A DNA stretch of 64,000 nt, taken from assembly GCF_022419205.1 (NCBI RefSeq), contig NZ_JAJOZU010000001.1, positions 434,001 through 498,000 on the forward strand. The letters are read 5' to 3'. How positions within the stretch are numbered: position 1 is the stretch's first letter; each line of letters starts with the position of its first letter. The stretch is from Thermomonas alba. Its GTDB lineage: Bacteria; Pseudomonadota; Gammaproteobacteria; Xanthomonadales; Xanthomonadaceae. Under the pieces are notes generated by a model. It was not told where the DNA came from, made no database searches, and saw only the letters and a program-made list of their open reading frames with translations. The translations under genes were made by a program, and so were the position numbers. This document shows positions 1-7,559 of the stretch, one piece after another.

Positions 1-327
1 GCTGCGGATGTCGGTCTCCAGCTCCGGCTGCAAGGGCGCGTCCACGACCCAGCGGCGGATCTCGGCCCCGGCGGCGGTCAGCGCGGGCACGTCTTCCACG
101 TCGAGCCCGGCCAGCCGGTCATAAATGCGGGCATGCAGATCGTTGTGTGCGATGAAGGCCTTGAACGCGTCGGCAGTGGTAGCGAAGCCGCCGGGGACGG
201 AGACCCCGAGTCCGGACAGCTGGCCGATCATCTCGCCGAGCGAGGCGTTCTTTCCGCCCACCTGGGCGAGGTCGGACAGGCGCAGTTCGTTCAACCAAAG
301 GATGTTGCGGGTCAAGGCAGGCTCCAT
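1..327 (-). CDS. ppsA: Phosphoenolpyruvate synthase, N-terminal part (cut by window edge)
   Basis: The minus-strand frame is open from the ATG at 325-327 to the window edge, giving 109 codons. The product begins [19 protein letters not shown] and continues with [12 protein letters not shown], the start of the PEP-synthase/PPDK nucleotide-binding domain. PEP synthase makes PEP from pyruvate and ATP in gluconeogenesis. The catalytic histidine and PEP-binding domains lie outside the window. It diverges from ppsR across a gap of about 60 bp, the usual pairing of enzyme and regulator. The family assignment is firm. A slightly later start is possible, since many homologues begin near NILWLNEL. Confidence 0.93.
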   Translation of the reverse strand, partial: MEPALTRNILWLNELRLSDLAQVGGKNASLGEMIGQLSGLGVSVPGGFATTADAFKAFIAHNDLHARIYDRLAGLDVEDVPALTAAGAEIRRWVVDAPLQPELETDIRS

Positions 328-388
328 CGGGGCGGCGCGGTCGCGCGAATCACGTTATTTTAGCCGCTGTTCGTCAGCGAGGATCAGC

Positions 389-1210
389 ATGCCCGACGCG
401 CGCCCGGTTTTTTTCGTGTCGGATGGCACCGGCATCACCGCCGAAACCATCGGCCACAGCCTGCTCACCCAGTTCGCAGGGCAGCGGTTTTCCAGCGATC
501 GCCTGCCGTTCGTGGATTCCATCGAAAAAGCGCGTGAGGCTGCCGACAAGATCCGGCAGACGGCGCAGGCGACCGGCCTGCGTCCGATCGTGGTCAGTTC
601 CTGCGTGGATCCGGCGTTGACCGCGACTCTGGCCGAGAGCGGCGCCCTGATTCTGGACGTGTTCGCGCCGTTCATCGGGCCGCTGGAGCGCGAGCTCGGA
701 CAGCCACGACAGCCGCGCGTGGGGCAGGCGCATGGGATCGTCGATTTCGAGGCCTATCATCGGCGCATCAACGCGATGAACTACGCGCTCGCCTACGATG
801 ATGGCGCCCGCCTGGATTACAGCGATGCCGACCTGATCCTGGTGGGCGTCTCCCGCGCGGGCAAGACCCCGACGTGCGTATATCTTGCGCTGCATCACGG
901 TGTGCGTGCCGCCAACTATCCGCTGACCCCGGAAGACTTGGAAAGCGAGCGTCTTCCAGCGGTGCTGCGTCCGCATCGCGCCAAGCTGTTCGGGCTGACC
1001 ATCGATCCGGCGCGGTTGCACCAGATCCGGCAGGAGCGGCGGCCCAACTCGCGCTATGCGCAGCTGGAGACCTGCCGGCGCGAGGTCGCGCAGGCCGAGG
1101 CCATGCTGCGGCGGGAGGGGATCGAAATGCTGAGCACCACGCACGCCTCGATCGAGGAAATCGCCAGCCGGGTGATGGAGGCGCTCGGCCTCGACCGCGA
1201 GATGTTCTGA
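389..1210 (+). CDS. ppsR: PEP synthase regulatory protein (kinase/pyrophosphorylase, DUF299)
   Basis: This 273-residue protein is close to the usual family length. It is the bifunctional ADP-dependent kinase / Pi-dependent pyrophosphorylase that switches PEP synthase off and on by threonine phosphorylation. It opens [18 protein letters not shown], a family signature, and the P-loop GVSRAGKT lies at residues 153-160, followed by PTCVYLA. The start at 389 was chosen over upstream in-frame ATGs because GAGGA lies about 6 bases before it and the protein signature begins there. The longer reading would run antisense through ppsA. The divergent ppsA neighbour confirms the role. Confidence 0.95.
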   Translation: MPDARPVFFVSDGTGITAETIGHSLLTQFAGQRFSSDRLPFVDSIEKAREAADKIRQTAQATGLRPIVVSSCVDPALTATLAESGALILDVFAPFIGPLERELGQPRQPRVGQAHGIVDFEAYHRRINAMNYALAYDDGARLDYSDADLILVGVSRAGKTPTCVYLALHHGVRAANYPLTPEDLESERLPAVLRPHRAKLFGLTIDPARLHQIRQERRPNSRYAQLETCRREVAQAEAMLRREGIEMLSTTHASIEEIASRVMEALGLDREMF

Positions 1211-1297
1211 AGAACGCGCGCGACTTCCTCAGCGTGCGCCGGCGGTGAGCATCCGTCAATCCTGCCGTCCTCGGTGCGGCGCGTGTAGGATCGGCGC

Positions 1298-1804
1298 ATG
1301 AGTCTTGCCATCGCACGCCGTCAGCGCATTCCCAGCCTCAGCCGCTTTGGCTGGCTGATGGCGCTATACGCCGAGAACCATGCCCGTCTGCAGCGCCTGT
1401 TCGATGTCGGGCATCTGCCGCGCGGGGTGTATGTCTCCACGATCGGCGACGGGCTCGACGTGCGCATCGAGGTGCTGGAGCAGCACGCCTACACCAGCGA
1501 GCTGCGCATGAGCTATGGGCTGATCGACCCGCACACCGGTCTGGCCGATCCGTCCGCGCATCTGCGCCTGTATCGCGATGCGCGCCAGGTGGAAGCCACG
1601 CACTGCTATGCCGGGCGCCGCTGGCAGGATGTGATCGGCATGTTCCCGCCGCCCGCGCGCATCCTCGATCACCGTCTGCGCATGAACACCTTCCTCGGCA
1701 AGTGGCTGCAATATCTGGCCGAGTGCGGGCACGGCATGGCCACGCTGCGTTCCCTTGAGCAGGCCGGTTGCGCCGCTGCGGCAGGGCAGGCGCAGGACGG
1801 CTGA
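1298..1804 (+). CDS. DUF1249 family protein (YqiB-like)
   Basis: The product has 168 residues and belongs to the DUF1249 family of E. coli YqiB, judged from LMALYAENHARLQRL near the N-terminus and the later YGLIDPHTGLADPSAHLRLYRDA, a run typical of the family (shown in part). No signal peptide or membrane segment is evident, so it is probably cytosolic. The ATG at 1298 has AGGA about 8 bases upstream. It follows ppsR by 87 bp and precedes the tRNA unit. The biochemical role of the family is unknown. E. coli yqiB sits next to nudF and cpdA, a context not present here. Confidence 0.8.
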   Translation: MSLAIARRQRIPSLSRFGWLMALYAENHARLQRLFDVGHLPRGVYVSTIGDGLDVRIEVLEQHAYTSELRMSYGLIDPHTGLADPSAHLRLYRDARQVEATHCYAGRRWQDVIGMFPPPARILDHRLRMNTFLGKWLQYLAECGHGMATLRSLEQAGCAAAAGQAQDG

Positions 1805-1824
1805 TCATTTCGTTGAAAAACCTC

Positions 1825-1853
1825 TTGACGGTTTTCGATTTGCGCCTCACAAT
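1825..1853 (+). promoter_or_regulatory. Sigma-70 promoter of the tRNA-Ala/tRNA-Glu unit
   Basis: TTGACG (1825-1830) and CACAAT (1848-1853) are separated by exactly 17 bp, a near-consensus vegetative promoter. The predicted start, near 1860, lies about 14 bases before the first base of tRNA-Ala. Confidence 0.75.
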
Positions 1854-1873
1854 GCGCGTCCTTTCCAGCCCGT

Positions 1874-1949
1874 GGGGCCATAGCTCAGCTGGGAGAGCGC
1901 CTGCATGGCATGCAGGAGGTCGCCGGTTCGATCCCGGCTGGCTCCACCA
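1874..1949 (+). tRNA. tRNA-Ala (anticodon GGC)
   Basis: This is a 76-nt cloverleaf with the acceptor stem GGGGCCA/TGGCTCC (one G-T pair), a D arm with AGCTCAGCTGGGAGAGC, the anticodon stem CCTGC/GCAGG around loop ATGGCAT (anticodon GGC), and a T arm with GGTTCGATCC. The CCA end is encoded at 1947-1949. It is followed 23 bp later by tRNA-Glu in the same unit. Confidence 0.95.
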
Positions 1950-1972
1950 CGTTTCGACGCGTTTTCGGTACT

Positions 1973-2048
1973 GTCCCCATCGTCTAGAGGCCTAGGACAT
2001 TACCCTTTCACGGTAGTAACCGGGGTTCGAATCCCCGTGGGGACGCCA
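1973..2048 (+). tRNA. tRNA-Glu (anticodon TTC)
   Basis: This is a 76-nt cloverleaf with the acceptor stem GTCCCCA/TGGGGAC, the anticodon loop CTTTCAC (anticodon TTC), and a T arm with GGTTCGAATCC. CCA is encoded at 2046-2048. It is the second gene of the two-tRNA transcript. Confidence 0.95.
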
Positions 2049-2070
2049 TCCGAAAACCAGATTGGAATGC

Positions 2071-2097
2071 AAACGGCCGCCTCAGGGCGGCCGTTTT
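2071..2097 (+). terminator. Rho-independent terminator after the tRNA unit
   Basis: A perfect 11-bp stem, AAACGGCCGCC/GGCGGCCGTTT, closes a TCAG loop and ends in a short T run 23 bp past tRNA-Glu. It may also serve the oppositely oriented smpB, because the AAA on its left reads as TTT on the other strand. Confidence 0.8.
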
Positions 2098-2143
2098 GCT
2101 GTTGGGACGCACGCGACGAGTGTCATCGCGCTCGGGTGTCCTT

Positions 2144-2638
2144 TCAGGCGTCCTTGTTGTGCCGGCGCAGCAGGCGCTGTTTCTCGCGGTTCCAGTCGCG
2201 CTCCTTGCTGGCTTCGCGCTTGTCGTGCGTCTTTTTGCCTTTGGCCAGCGCCAGCTCGGCCTTGACTTTGTTGCCTTTCCAGTACAGCGCCGTCGGTACC
2301 AGCGTGTAGCCGTCGCGCTGGATGCGGCCGATCAGGGTGTCGATCTCGCGCCGGTGCAGCAGCAGCTTGCGGGTGCGGCGGTCGTTGGCGACCACGTGGG
2401 TGGAGGCCTGGATCAGCGGCGTGATCTGGGCGCCGATCAGGAACAGCTCGCCCTGCAGCACCACCGCGTAGGCATCGCCGATGTTCGCGCGGCCGGCGCG
2501 GATCGCCTTCAGCTCCCAGCCTTGCAAAACCAAGCCAGCCTCGAACTTCTGCTCGAAGCTGTACTCGTGGCGTGCGCGCTTGTTGAGCGCGATGGTGCCG
2601 CCGGTGTTTGGCTTATCCTTGCCGTTCTTCTTGCTCAT
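2144..2638 (-). CDS. smpB: SsrA-binding protein SmpB
   Basis: The product has 164 residues, like E. coli SmpB (160). It binds tmRNA and delivers it to stalled ribosomes in trans-translation. Diagnostic stretches are [20 protein letters not shown], the [16 protein letters not shown] core of the beta barrel, and a basic C-terminal tail with [16 protein letters not shown]. The tail forms a helix in the mRNA path. The start was set at the ATG 2636-2638 (MSKKNGKDK), and the in-frame upstream extension overlaps the divergent ratA region. The ssrA gene itself is not in the window. smpB diverges from ratA, a common gammaproteobacterial arrangement. Confidence 0.96.
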   Translation of the reverse strand: MSKKNGKDKPNTGGTIALNKRARHEYSFEQKFEAGLVLQGWELKAIRAGRANIGDAYAVVLQGELFLIGAQITPLIQASTHVVANDRRTRKLLLHRREIDTLIGRIQRDGYTLVPTALYWKGNKVKAELALAKGKKTHDKREASKERDWNREKQRLLRRHNKDA

Positions 2639-2705
2639 TTGGCTATTGTCGCCGATCCGGATGCCGTGCGGTGCTCCGGGATGCGGCCCGCACGGATCCT
2701 GACCG

Positions 2706-3134
2706 ATGCCCGTCATTCAGCGCAGCGCGCTCGTCGAACACTCCGCCGCCAGGATGTTCGCCCTGGTCAACGATGTGAGAGCCTACCCGCAGCGGTTCGA
2801 GTGGTGCCGCGAGGCCAGGGTGCTGGAGGAGGGCCCGGAGCGGCTGGTGGCGCGACTGGATCTGGGCTTGGGCGGCTTTCACACGTGGTTTACGACCGAG
2901 AACCACCTGATCCCGCCGCATCACATCGAAATGACGCTCCGCGACGGGCCATTTCGCCATCTGCACGGGCATTGGCAGTTTCATGCGCTCGACGAGAGCG
3001 CCTGCAAGGTGACGCTGCGACTGGACTTCGAGCCGCAGTACGCGCTGTTGACGCCTGCCTTGCAGCTGGGCATGCAGGGCTTGGCCGATCGCATGGTGGA
3101 CGATTTCGTGCGCGCAGCGGACAGGGGCGAGTGA
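2706..3134 (+). CDS. ratA: RatA / COQ10-type START-domain protein
   Basis: The product has 142 residues with a single START/Bet v1-like fold (polyketide cyclase/COQ10 family). Signature segments are the opening [28 protein letters not shown], and the C-terminal [21 protein letters not shown]. coli RatA is described as blocking 70S assembly. The COQ10 relatives are ubiquinone chaperones, so either role is possible here. The stop overlaps the start of rnfH (TGATG), so the two genes are translationally coupled. Its position beside smpB and rnfH is the conserved gammaproteobacterial order. Confidence 0.92.
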   Translation: MPVIQRSALVEHSAARMFALVNDVRAYPQRFEWCREARVLEEGPERLVARLDLGLGGFHTWFTTENHLIPPHHIEMTLRDGPFRHLHGHWQFHALDESACKVTLRLDFEPQYALLTPALQLGMQGLADRMVDDFVRAADRGE

Positions 3135-3412
3135 TGCGAGTCGAGTTGGTGCGCGCCTGGCCGGGGCGCTTCGAAACGGCGGAGGTGCATGTGCCGGCTG
3201 GTGCGGTCGTGGCCGATGCCCTGGCGGCTGCCGGCTGGACATTGGATGCGGAGTTCGTGGCGCTGGCGGTGTTCGGGCAGGCCGCCGGGCTACGGACCGG
3301 GCTGGAAGACGGCGACCGCATCGAACTGTTGCGGCCGCTGCAATGCGACCCGATGCAGGCGCGGCGCCGACGCGCAGAACGGCGGGCGTCCGGCGGCCGC
3401 CCGAAGCGATGA
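3134..3412 (+). CDS. rnfH: RnfH family ubiquitin-like protein
   Basis: This is a 92-residue beta-grasp protein of the RnfH (UPF0125) family. It contains AVFGQAAGLRTGLEDGDRIE and the conserved LLRPLQCDPMQARRRRAE, followed by a basic tail. The ATG overlaps the ratA stop codon. The family lies beside ratA in most gammaproteobacteria and its function is unknown. The name comes from an rnf-cluster member in Rhodobacter. A perfect 7-bp hairpin follows the stop codon at once. Confidence 0.9.
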   Translation: MRVELVRAWPGRFETAEVHVPAGAVVADALAAAGWTLDAEFVALAVFGQAAGLRTGLEDGDRIELLRPLQCDPMQARRRRAERRASGGRPKR

Positions 3413-3414
3413 CG

Positions 3415-3432
3415 CCTTGCCTTCAGGCAAGG
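3415..3432. terminator. Hairpin directly after rnfH
   Basis: CCTTGCC and GGCAAGG form a perfect 7-bp stem around TTCA, two bases past the rnfH stop. There is no T tract, so termination may need the hairpins of the adjoining repeat. Confidence 0.5.
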
Positions 3433-3568
3433 TCTGAACGACGCGAGCCAGGCGTTGTTAGTTCACGCCGAATCCGGTGCAGGCTTGGACTGGGCTCACG
3501 TGCATCCATCACGTGCATGATGGGTGCGTGGCCGGCGGGAACCTCTGAGTCGATCGGAGGTTTCTTAG
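3429..3568. repeat. Multi-hairpin repeat, copy 1
   Basis: This 140-bp unit begins AAGGTCTGAAC and ends AGGTTTCTTAG. It is repeated directly downstream with many substitutions. It holds a 13-bp stem (CGTGCATCCATCA with TGATGGGTGCGTG, three G-T pairs) and a closing AACCTCT/GGAGGTT hairpin. It lies between the convergent rnfH and bamE genes and has no convincing reading frame. It is probably a dispersed intergenic repeat that also acts as a bidirectional terminator. Confidence 0.7.
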
Positions 3569-3570
3569 GG

Positions 3571-3724
3571 AAGGTCTGAACAACGCCATCCAGGCGTTGT
3601 CAGCCCACGCCGAGTCCGGTACAGGCCCGGACTCGGCTCACACGCATCAATCACTTGCGTGATTGATGCGTGGCCGGCCCTCCATGGCCGGCGGGAACCT
3701 CTGATTTGATTAGAGGTTTCTTAG
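3571..3724. repeat. Multi-hairpin repeat, copy 2
   Basis: The 154-bp second copy carries a 14-bp internal duplication (the GGCCGGC context is repeated). Its stems are cleaner than in copy 1: CAACGCC/GGCGTTG, CCGAGTCCGG/CCGGACTCGG, a perfect 14-bp stem CACGCATCAATCAC/GTGATTGATGCGTG on a TTGC loop, and AACCTCT/AGAGGTT. The right edge TTAG supplies the bamE stop codon (TTA at 3721-3723 read on the minus strand). Confidence 0.7.
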
Positions 3725-4125
3725 CGGCCGCGCCGCTTCTTGTCTTTATCCTTGTCTTTGGCCAGGTTCGGGCCGAAGTAGCGGATCGAGTTGTTGGCCA
3801 GGGCTTCGTCCTGTTCGGGGAAATACTCGCCTTCCCAGCGCGCCAGCTGACCGTTTTCGAACCATAGCGTCATGGTCTTGACCACCGGTGCGCCGGTGCG
3901 GCCGATGCGCTGGCTGGCGACGTAGTCCCAGCGGTCGTGGTGGAACGGATCCTGGACCGAGGGTGTGCCGAGCAGCATCATCACCTGGCGCTGATCCATG
4001 CCGACCTGCAGCTGGTCCACGGCGGTCTTCTCCAGCAGGTTGCCCTGGAAAATCGGTTGCCGGTACACCAACCCGCAGCCGCTCACGAGCAAGGTGGCCA
4101 GAACGAGGGGAAACAGCTTGCGCAT
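3721..4125 (-). CDS. bamE: Outer-membrane assembly lipoprotein BamE (OmlA/SmpA)
   Basis: The product has 134 residues with a lipoprotein signal peptide ending LLVSGC, so Cys17 is the predicted acylation site. The BamE core is clear: IFQGNLLEKTAVDQLQVGM, then QVMMLLGTPSVQDPF and RWDYVASQRIG. BamE is a small subunit of the BAM complex that inserts beta-barrel proteins. A lysine/arginine-rich tail (KDKDKDKKRRGR) extends beyond the usual fold. It diverges from fur, as omlA-fur does in Pseudomonas and Xanthomonas. Its stop codon lies inside the right edge of the upstream repeat. Confidence 0.95.
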   Translation of the reverse strand: MRKLFPLVLATLLVSGCGLVYRQPIFQGNLLEKTAVDQLQVGMDQRQVMMLLGTPSVQDPFHHDRWDYVASQRIGRTGAPVVKTMTLWFENGQLARWEGEYFPEQDEALANNSIRYFGPNLAKDKDKDKKRRGR

Positions 4126-4256
4126 CGGGACGGGCAGGGCAGTGGTCAGGAACGCGGATGATACACTTCCGAATGCTGGCTGCGGCCAGCATGGCCTGCG
4201 CGGGCGCCCGCATTCATGCCGGGTTGCCGGGTGCCGGCCGCGACGGAGGAGTTTCG

Positions 4257-4655
4257 ATGGCGCCGGATCTTCGCAAGGCGGGACTCAAGGTCACTCATCC
4301 GCGGCTGCGGATCCTGGAGCTGCTGGAGCACGCCAAGCCCCGGCACATGACCGCCGAGGACATCTACAAGCAGCTGCTGGCCGAGGGCGAGGATATCGGC
4401 CTGGCGACCATCTACCGGGTGCTGACCCAGTTCGAGGCCGCGCACCTGGTGCTCAAGCACAACTTCGATGGCGGCACCGCGGTGTACGAGCTGGATCGCG
4501 GCGTCCACCACGACCACATGGTGGATGTGGACACCGGCAAGGTGATCGAGTTCCAGAGCGAGGAAATCGAGCGGCTGCAGCAAAAGATCGCCGCCGAACA
4601 CGGCTTCGAGATCGTCGATCACGCGCTGGTGCTGTACGTGCGCAAGAAGCGCTGA
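4257..4655 (+). CDS. fur: Ferric uptake regulator Fur
   Basis: This 132-residue Fe(II)-dependent repressor has a winged-helix DNA-binding part (LKVTHPRLRILELLE to GLATIYRVLTQFE). The metal site HHDH lies at residues 84-87 within HHDHMVDVDTGKVIEF. The usual CxxC structural zinc pair is absent at this position, replaced by residues in MVDVDTG. This matches my recollection of xanthomonad Fur proteins. The start at 4257 follows GGAGGA by about 6 bases. The 5' region contains a perfect hairpin ATGCTGGC/GCCAGCAT at 4173-4192. The gene diverges from bamE and converges on copB. Confidence 0.95.
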   Translation: MAPDLRKAGLKVTHPRLRILELLEHAKPRHMTAEDIYKQLLAEGEDIGLATIYRVLTQFEAAHLVLKHNFDGGTAVYELDRGVHHDHMVDVDTGKVIEFQSEEIERLQQKIAAEHGFEIVDHALVLYVRKKR

Positions 4656-4677
4656 TCGTCACCGCCGCGCGGGGGAT

Positions 4678-5550
4678 TCAGAACCAGAAGCGGACGCCGG
4701 CGACCCAGCCGTGGTCGCGCACGGGCTCGCCGCGCAGGCGCGCACGATCCACGCTGCCGCCATGCCGCTGGGTCCAGGCATAGCCGAAGTAGGGCGCAAG
4801 TTCTCGCCGGAGCTCGTAGCGCAGCCGCAGGCCCTGCGAGGTTTGCGCCAGGCCCGCCCCGGTGCCGCGCGCGGGATCGGCGCGCCCGTTGAGCACCGCC
4901 TCCAGGTGCGTCTGCAGGATCAGACGGTTGGTGAGCAACAGCTCGTACTCGGCCTCGGCGCGCAGCATCGAGCGCCCGCCGCTGCCCAGGTAGGCGGTGG
5001 CCTGCACCTCGAACTTGTACGGGGCCAGCCCCTGCACGCCGAGCGCCAGCCAGTCGCGCGCGGGGCCGGGCCCGGCGGTGTCGTGGCGGAGACCGGCCAG
5101 CACGTCCCACCAGGCATCCAGCGGGCGGCCCCACAGGGCTTCGAGGCTGGCATCGACATGGCCATGACTGCGCTCGCCCTCGCTGCGCAGCCACAGGCGG
5201 CCGCGGTCGCGGCCGATCCAGGCCTTGCCCGACCAGGCCAGCGTATCGCCTTGGGTGTATTCGAAGCGGTCGGCCTGCACCATCCACACCAGCGGATCGC
5301 GGTGGTCGTGGCGGGCGTGCAGCACCGGGAAGGCCGCCGCGCGATCGGCATCGGTCAGCGGCGGGACTTGGTACGTACCTGCCATCGGAGCGGAGACGTG
5401 CGACGCCATCGCGCGATGCGCCGCGTGCGGATCCGTCTGCTCTTCGCCCGCGGCCTGGGGCGCCTGCGTCGCGCGGTGGGCGTGATCCTGCGCGCTGGCA
5501 GCGCCCAGCCAAAGCGCCAGCGGGAGAAGGGGCCAGGCGCGCGCGGTCAT
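4678..5550 (-). CDS. copB: Outer-membrane copper resistance protein CopB
   Basis: This 290-residue protein has a signal peptide (MTARAWPLLPLALWLGAASA). A His-rich N-terminal stretch (DHAHRATQ, DPHAAHRAM) is followed by the CopB barrel domain with HARHDHRDPLVWMVQADRFE, GKAWIGRDRGRLWLRSEGER and the end VRDHGWVAGVRFWF. CopB is thought to bind or channel copper at the outer membrane and works with the oxidase CopA. The ATG overlaps the stop of copA (ATGA), so the two are coupled. The protein is shorter at its N-terminal Met/His-rich region than some plant-pathogen homologues. Confidence 0.92.
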   Translation of the reverse strand: MTARAWPLLPLALWLGAASAQDHAHRATQAPQAAGEEQTDPHAAHRAMASHVSAPMAGTYQVPPLTDADRAAAFPVLHARHDHRDPLVWMVQADRFEYTQGDTLAWSGKAWIGRDRGRLWLRSEGERSHGHVDASLEALWGRPLDAWWDVLAGLRHDTAGPGPARDWLALGVQGLAPYKFEVQATAYLGSGGRSMLRAEAEYELLLTNRLILQTHLEAVLNGRADPARGTGAGLAQTSQGLRLRYELRRELAPYFGYAWTQRHGGSVDRARLRGEPVRDHGWVAGVRFWF

Positions 5551-7286
5551 TCCTCCACCCGCACTTCGCGCATCATCCCGGTTTCCATGTGCAGCAGCAT
5601 GTGGCAGTGGAAGGCCCAGCGGCCAAGCGCATCCGCGGTGACCCGGAGGCTGCGGCGGGCGCCGGGCGGAATGCGGACCGTGTGCTTGCGCACCAGGAAC
5701 TGGCCGTGTTCGTCCTCCAGGTCGCTCCACATGCCGTGCAGGTGGAGGGGGTGCTCCATCATGGTGTCGTTGACCAGCACCAGCCGCACGCGCTCGCCGT
5801 AGCGCAGCCGGATCGGCTCGGCATCACTGAAGCGGATGCCGTCGAAGCCCCAGGTGTAGCGTTCCATGTTGCCGGTGAGGTGCAGCTCGATCTCGCGCGA
5901 CGGCGGGCGATCGTCCGCAGGCGGCTGCAGGCTGCGCAGATCGGCGTAGCGCAGCACGCGGCGGCCGTTGTCGCGTAGGCCGATGCCGGGGTCGTCCAGG
6001 CGCGGCGTGGGCATCATGGTCTGCATATCCACGTCCGGGTTGCCGGTCTCGCTGGCGGGGTGCGCCTGCATCCCGCCACCGTGCGTGCCGTGGTCCATCC
6101 CGGCCATGGCCATGCCCGGCATGGTCATCGCCGCGCCGCAGGTCATTTCACTCGCAACGGTCTTGCCGGGATCGGCGTGGCCGCCGTGGCCCATGTCGTC
6201 CATGCTCAGCAGCGGTCGCCGGTCCAGCGCCGGGATCAATGCCTGCATGCCCGGCCGCGGCGCCAGGGTGAGGCGGGTGTAGCCGCTGCGGTCCATCGCC
6301 TGCGCGAACACGGTATAGGCCGCATCGTCGCGCGGCTGCACGATCACATCGAAGGTTTCGGCGGGCGCGATGCGGAACTCGTCGATCGCAACCGGATGCA
6401 CCGGCTGCCCGTCCGCGGCGACCACGGTCATCGACAGGCCGGGAATGCGCACGTCGAAGAAGGTCATCGCGGCGCCGTTGATGAAGCGCAGGCGGACGCG
6501 TTCGCCGGGGGCGAACAGCGCGGTCCAGTTCTGCGCGGCGGTGTGGCCGTTCACGAGATAGGTGTAGGTATGGCCGTTGACGTCGGCCAGGTCGGTCGGG
6601 CTCATCCGCATCGCGCCCCAGGCGCGGCGGTCGGCCAGGGCGGCGGCCAGCCCGTCGCGGCGCACGTCGCGCATGAAATCCACGACGGTGCGCTTGTGCA
6701 GGTTGTCGTAGTCGCTGCGCTTCTTCATGCGCGCCAGCAGGCGCGAGGGCGGCAGGTCGGTCCAGTCGGACAGCAGCACCACGTAGTCGCGTTCGCAGGC
6801 CAGCGGGTCAGGGCCGGCCGGATCGATGATGATCGCGCCCAGCAGCCCGGCCTGCTCCTGCAGGCTGGAATGGCTGTGGTACCAGTAGGTGCCGCTCTGT
6901 CGGACCTTGAACTGGTACAGGTAGTCGCCGCCGGGCGGGATGCCGTCGAAGCTCATCCCCGGCACGCCGTCCATGTTGGCCGGCAGCAGCAGGCCGTGCC
7001 AGTGGATCGAGCTCGTTTCTGCCAGCGCGTTGCGCACGCGGATGCGCACGCTGTCGCCTTCGCGCCAGCGCAGCACCGGGCCCGGCAGTAGCCCGTTGAC
7101 GGTAAACGCGGAAGCGGTGCGTCCGGTGATGTTCACCGGCGTGCGCTCCAGCGTCAGCTCGAAGGCGTTGCCGGCGAGCACGCCGGGCTGATCCGGCGAG
7201 GCCAGCGCCCACAGCGGGCGCAAGGCGAGTGCGCCGGCGCCCAGCGCGGCCCCTTGCAGCAGGCGGCGGCGGGTGTGGTCGGTCAT
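5547..7286 (-). CDS. copA: Periplasmic multicopper oxidase CopA (PcoA family)
   Basis: This 579-residue laccase-like oxidase is exported by Tat, as shown by the twin-arginine motif TRRRLLQGAALGAG at the N-terminus. Copper ligands appear in order: SIHWHGLL, WYHSHSSLQEQAG, HPLHLHGMWSDLE and HCHMLLHMETGMM. A Met/His-rich insert (MGHGGH, MPGMAMAGMDHGTHGGGM) sits before the third domain, as in PcoA, and probably sequesters Cu(I). It oxidises Cu(I) in the periplasm. The start at 7286 overlaps the stop of the copZ-like gene (ATGA), and its own stop overlaps copB. The open frame continues upstream for about 780 codons through copZ, arsJ and gapdh, but that part is only a shadow. Confidence 0.95.
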   Translation of the reverse strand: MTDHTRRRLLQGAALGAGALALRPLWALASPDQPGVLAGNAFELTLERTPVNITGRTASAFTVNGLLPGPVLRWREGDSVRIRVRNALAETSSIHWHGLLLPANMDGVPGMSFDGIPPGGDYLYQFKVRQSGTYWYHSHSSLQEQAGLLGAIIIDPAGPDPLACERDYVVLLSDWTDLPPSRLLARMKKRSDYDNLHKRTVVDFMRDVRRDGLAAALADRRAWGAMRMSPTDLADVNGHTYTYLVNGHTAAQNWTALFAPGERVRLRFINGAAMTFFDVRIPGLSMTVVAADGQPVHPVAIDEFRIAPAETFDVIVQPRDDAAYTVFAQAMDRSGYTRLTLAPRPGMQALIPALDRRPLLSMDDMGHGGHADPGKTVASEMTCGAAMTMPGMAMAGMDHGTHGGGMQAHPASETGNPDVDMQTMMPTPRLDDPGIGLRDNGRRVLRYADLRSLQPPADDRPPSREIELHLTGNMERYTWGFDGIRFSDAEPIRLRYGERVRLVLVNDTMMEHPLHLHGMWSDLEDEHGQFLVRKHTVRIPPGARRSLRVTADALGRWAFHCHMLLHMETGMMREVRVEE

Positions 7287-7495
7287 GCCGGATCGGCGTC
7301 TGCCGACAAGCGCGCCGGATAATCCGCGTCGGCCAGCGCCCGGATCGCCGCCTCGGCATCGAACTTCCCCTCCGTGAGCACTTCGCCGCGTGCCAGATCC
7401 ACCTCGACCTGGGCCTGCGGATCCAGCGCGCGCAGGGCGGCGGTCACGGCCCGCACGCAGTGCTGGCAGCTCATGTTCTCGACCTGCAAACGCAT
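7283..7495 (-). CDS. copZ: CopZ-like heavy-metal-associated (HMA) protein
   Basis: This 70-residue single HMA domain carries the Cu(I)-binding motif MSCQHC (Cys10 and Cys13) and ends in a short acidic tail. It probably acts as a cytosolic copper chaperone for the CopA ATPase. The start at 7495 follows AAGGAG on the minus strand. An upstream in-frame start would lie inside the CueR operator region. The stop overlaps the copA start. It is the first gene after the CueR-type promoter at 7529-7559, so the copZ-copA-copB operon should be copper-induced. Confidence 0.9.
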   Translation of the reverse strand: MRLQVENMSCQHCVRAVTAALRALDPQAQVEVDLARGEVLTEGKFDAEAAIRALADADYPARLSADADPA

Positions 7496-7528
7496 GGCTA
7501 CGCTCCTTATTCTGGCGATGGAGCGCAT

Positions 7529-7559
7529 AGCCTCCACCTTCCCAGGGTGGGAAAGTCAA
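7529..7559 (-). promoter_or_regulatory. CueR-type promoter/operator upstream of copZ-copA-copB
   Basis: On the minus strand the -35 element TTGACT (7554-7559) and the -10 element GAGGCT (7529-7534) are 19 bp apart, the long spacer typical of MerR-family activation. The spacer holds the dyad TTCCCACCCTGGGAA. The -35 element overlaps the stop codon of arsJ, so copper genes have their own promoter directly behind the arsenic genes. Confidence 0.8.

Noticed and set aside
125-388. Long N-terminal extension of PpsR
   Set aside because: It runs antisense through the ppsA coding sequence, and the conserved PpsR N-terminus begins at 389 behind a ribosome-binding site.
3429-3724. CRISPR array
   Set aside because: Only two long, diverged repeat units occur, with internal hairpins and no regular spacers or cas genes.
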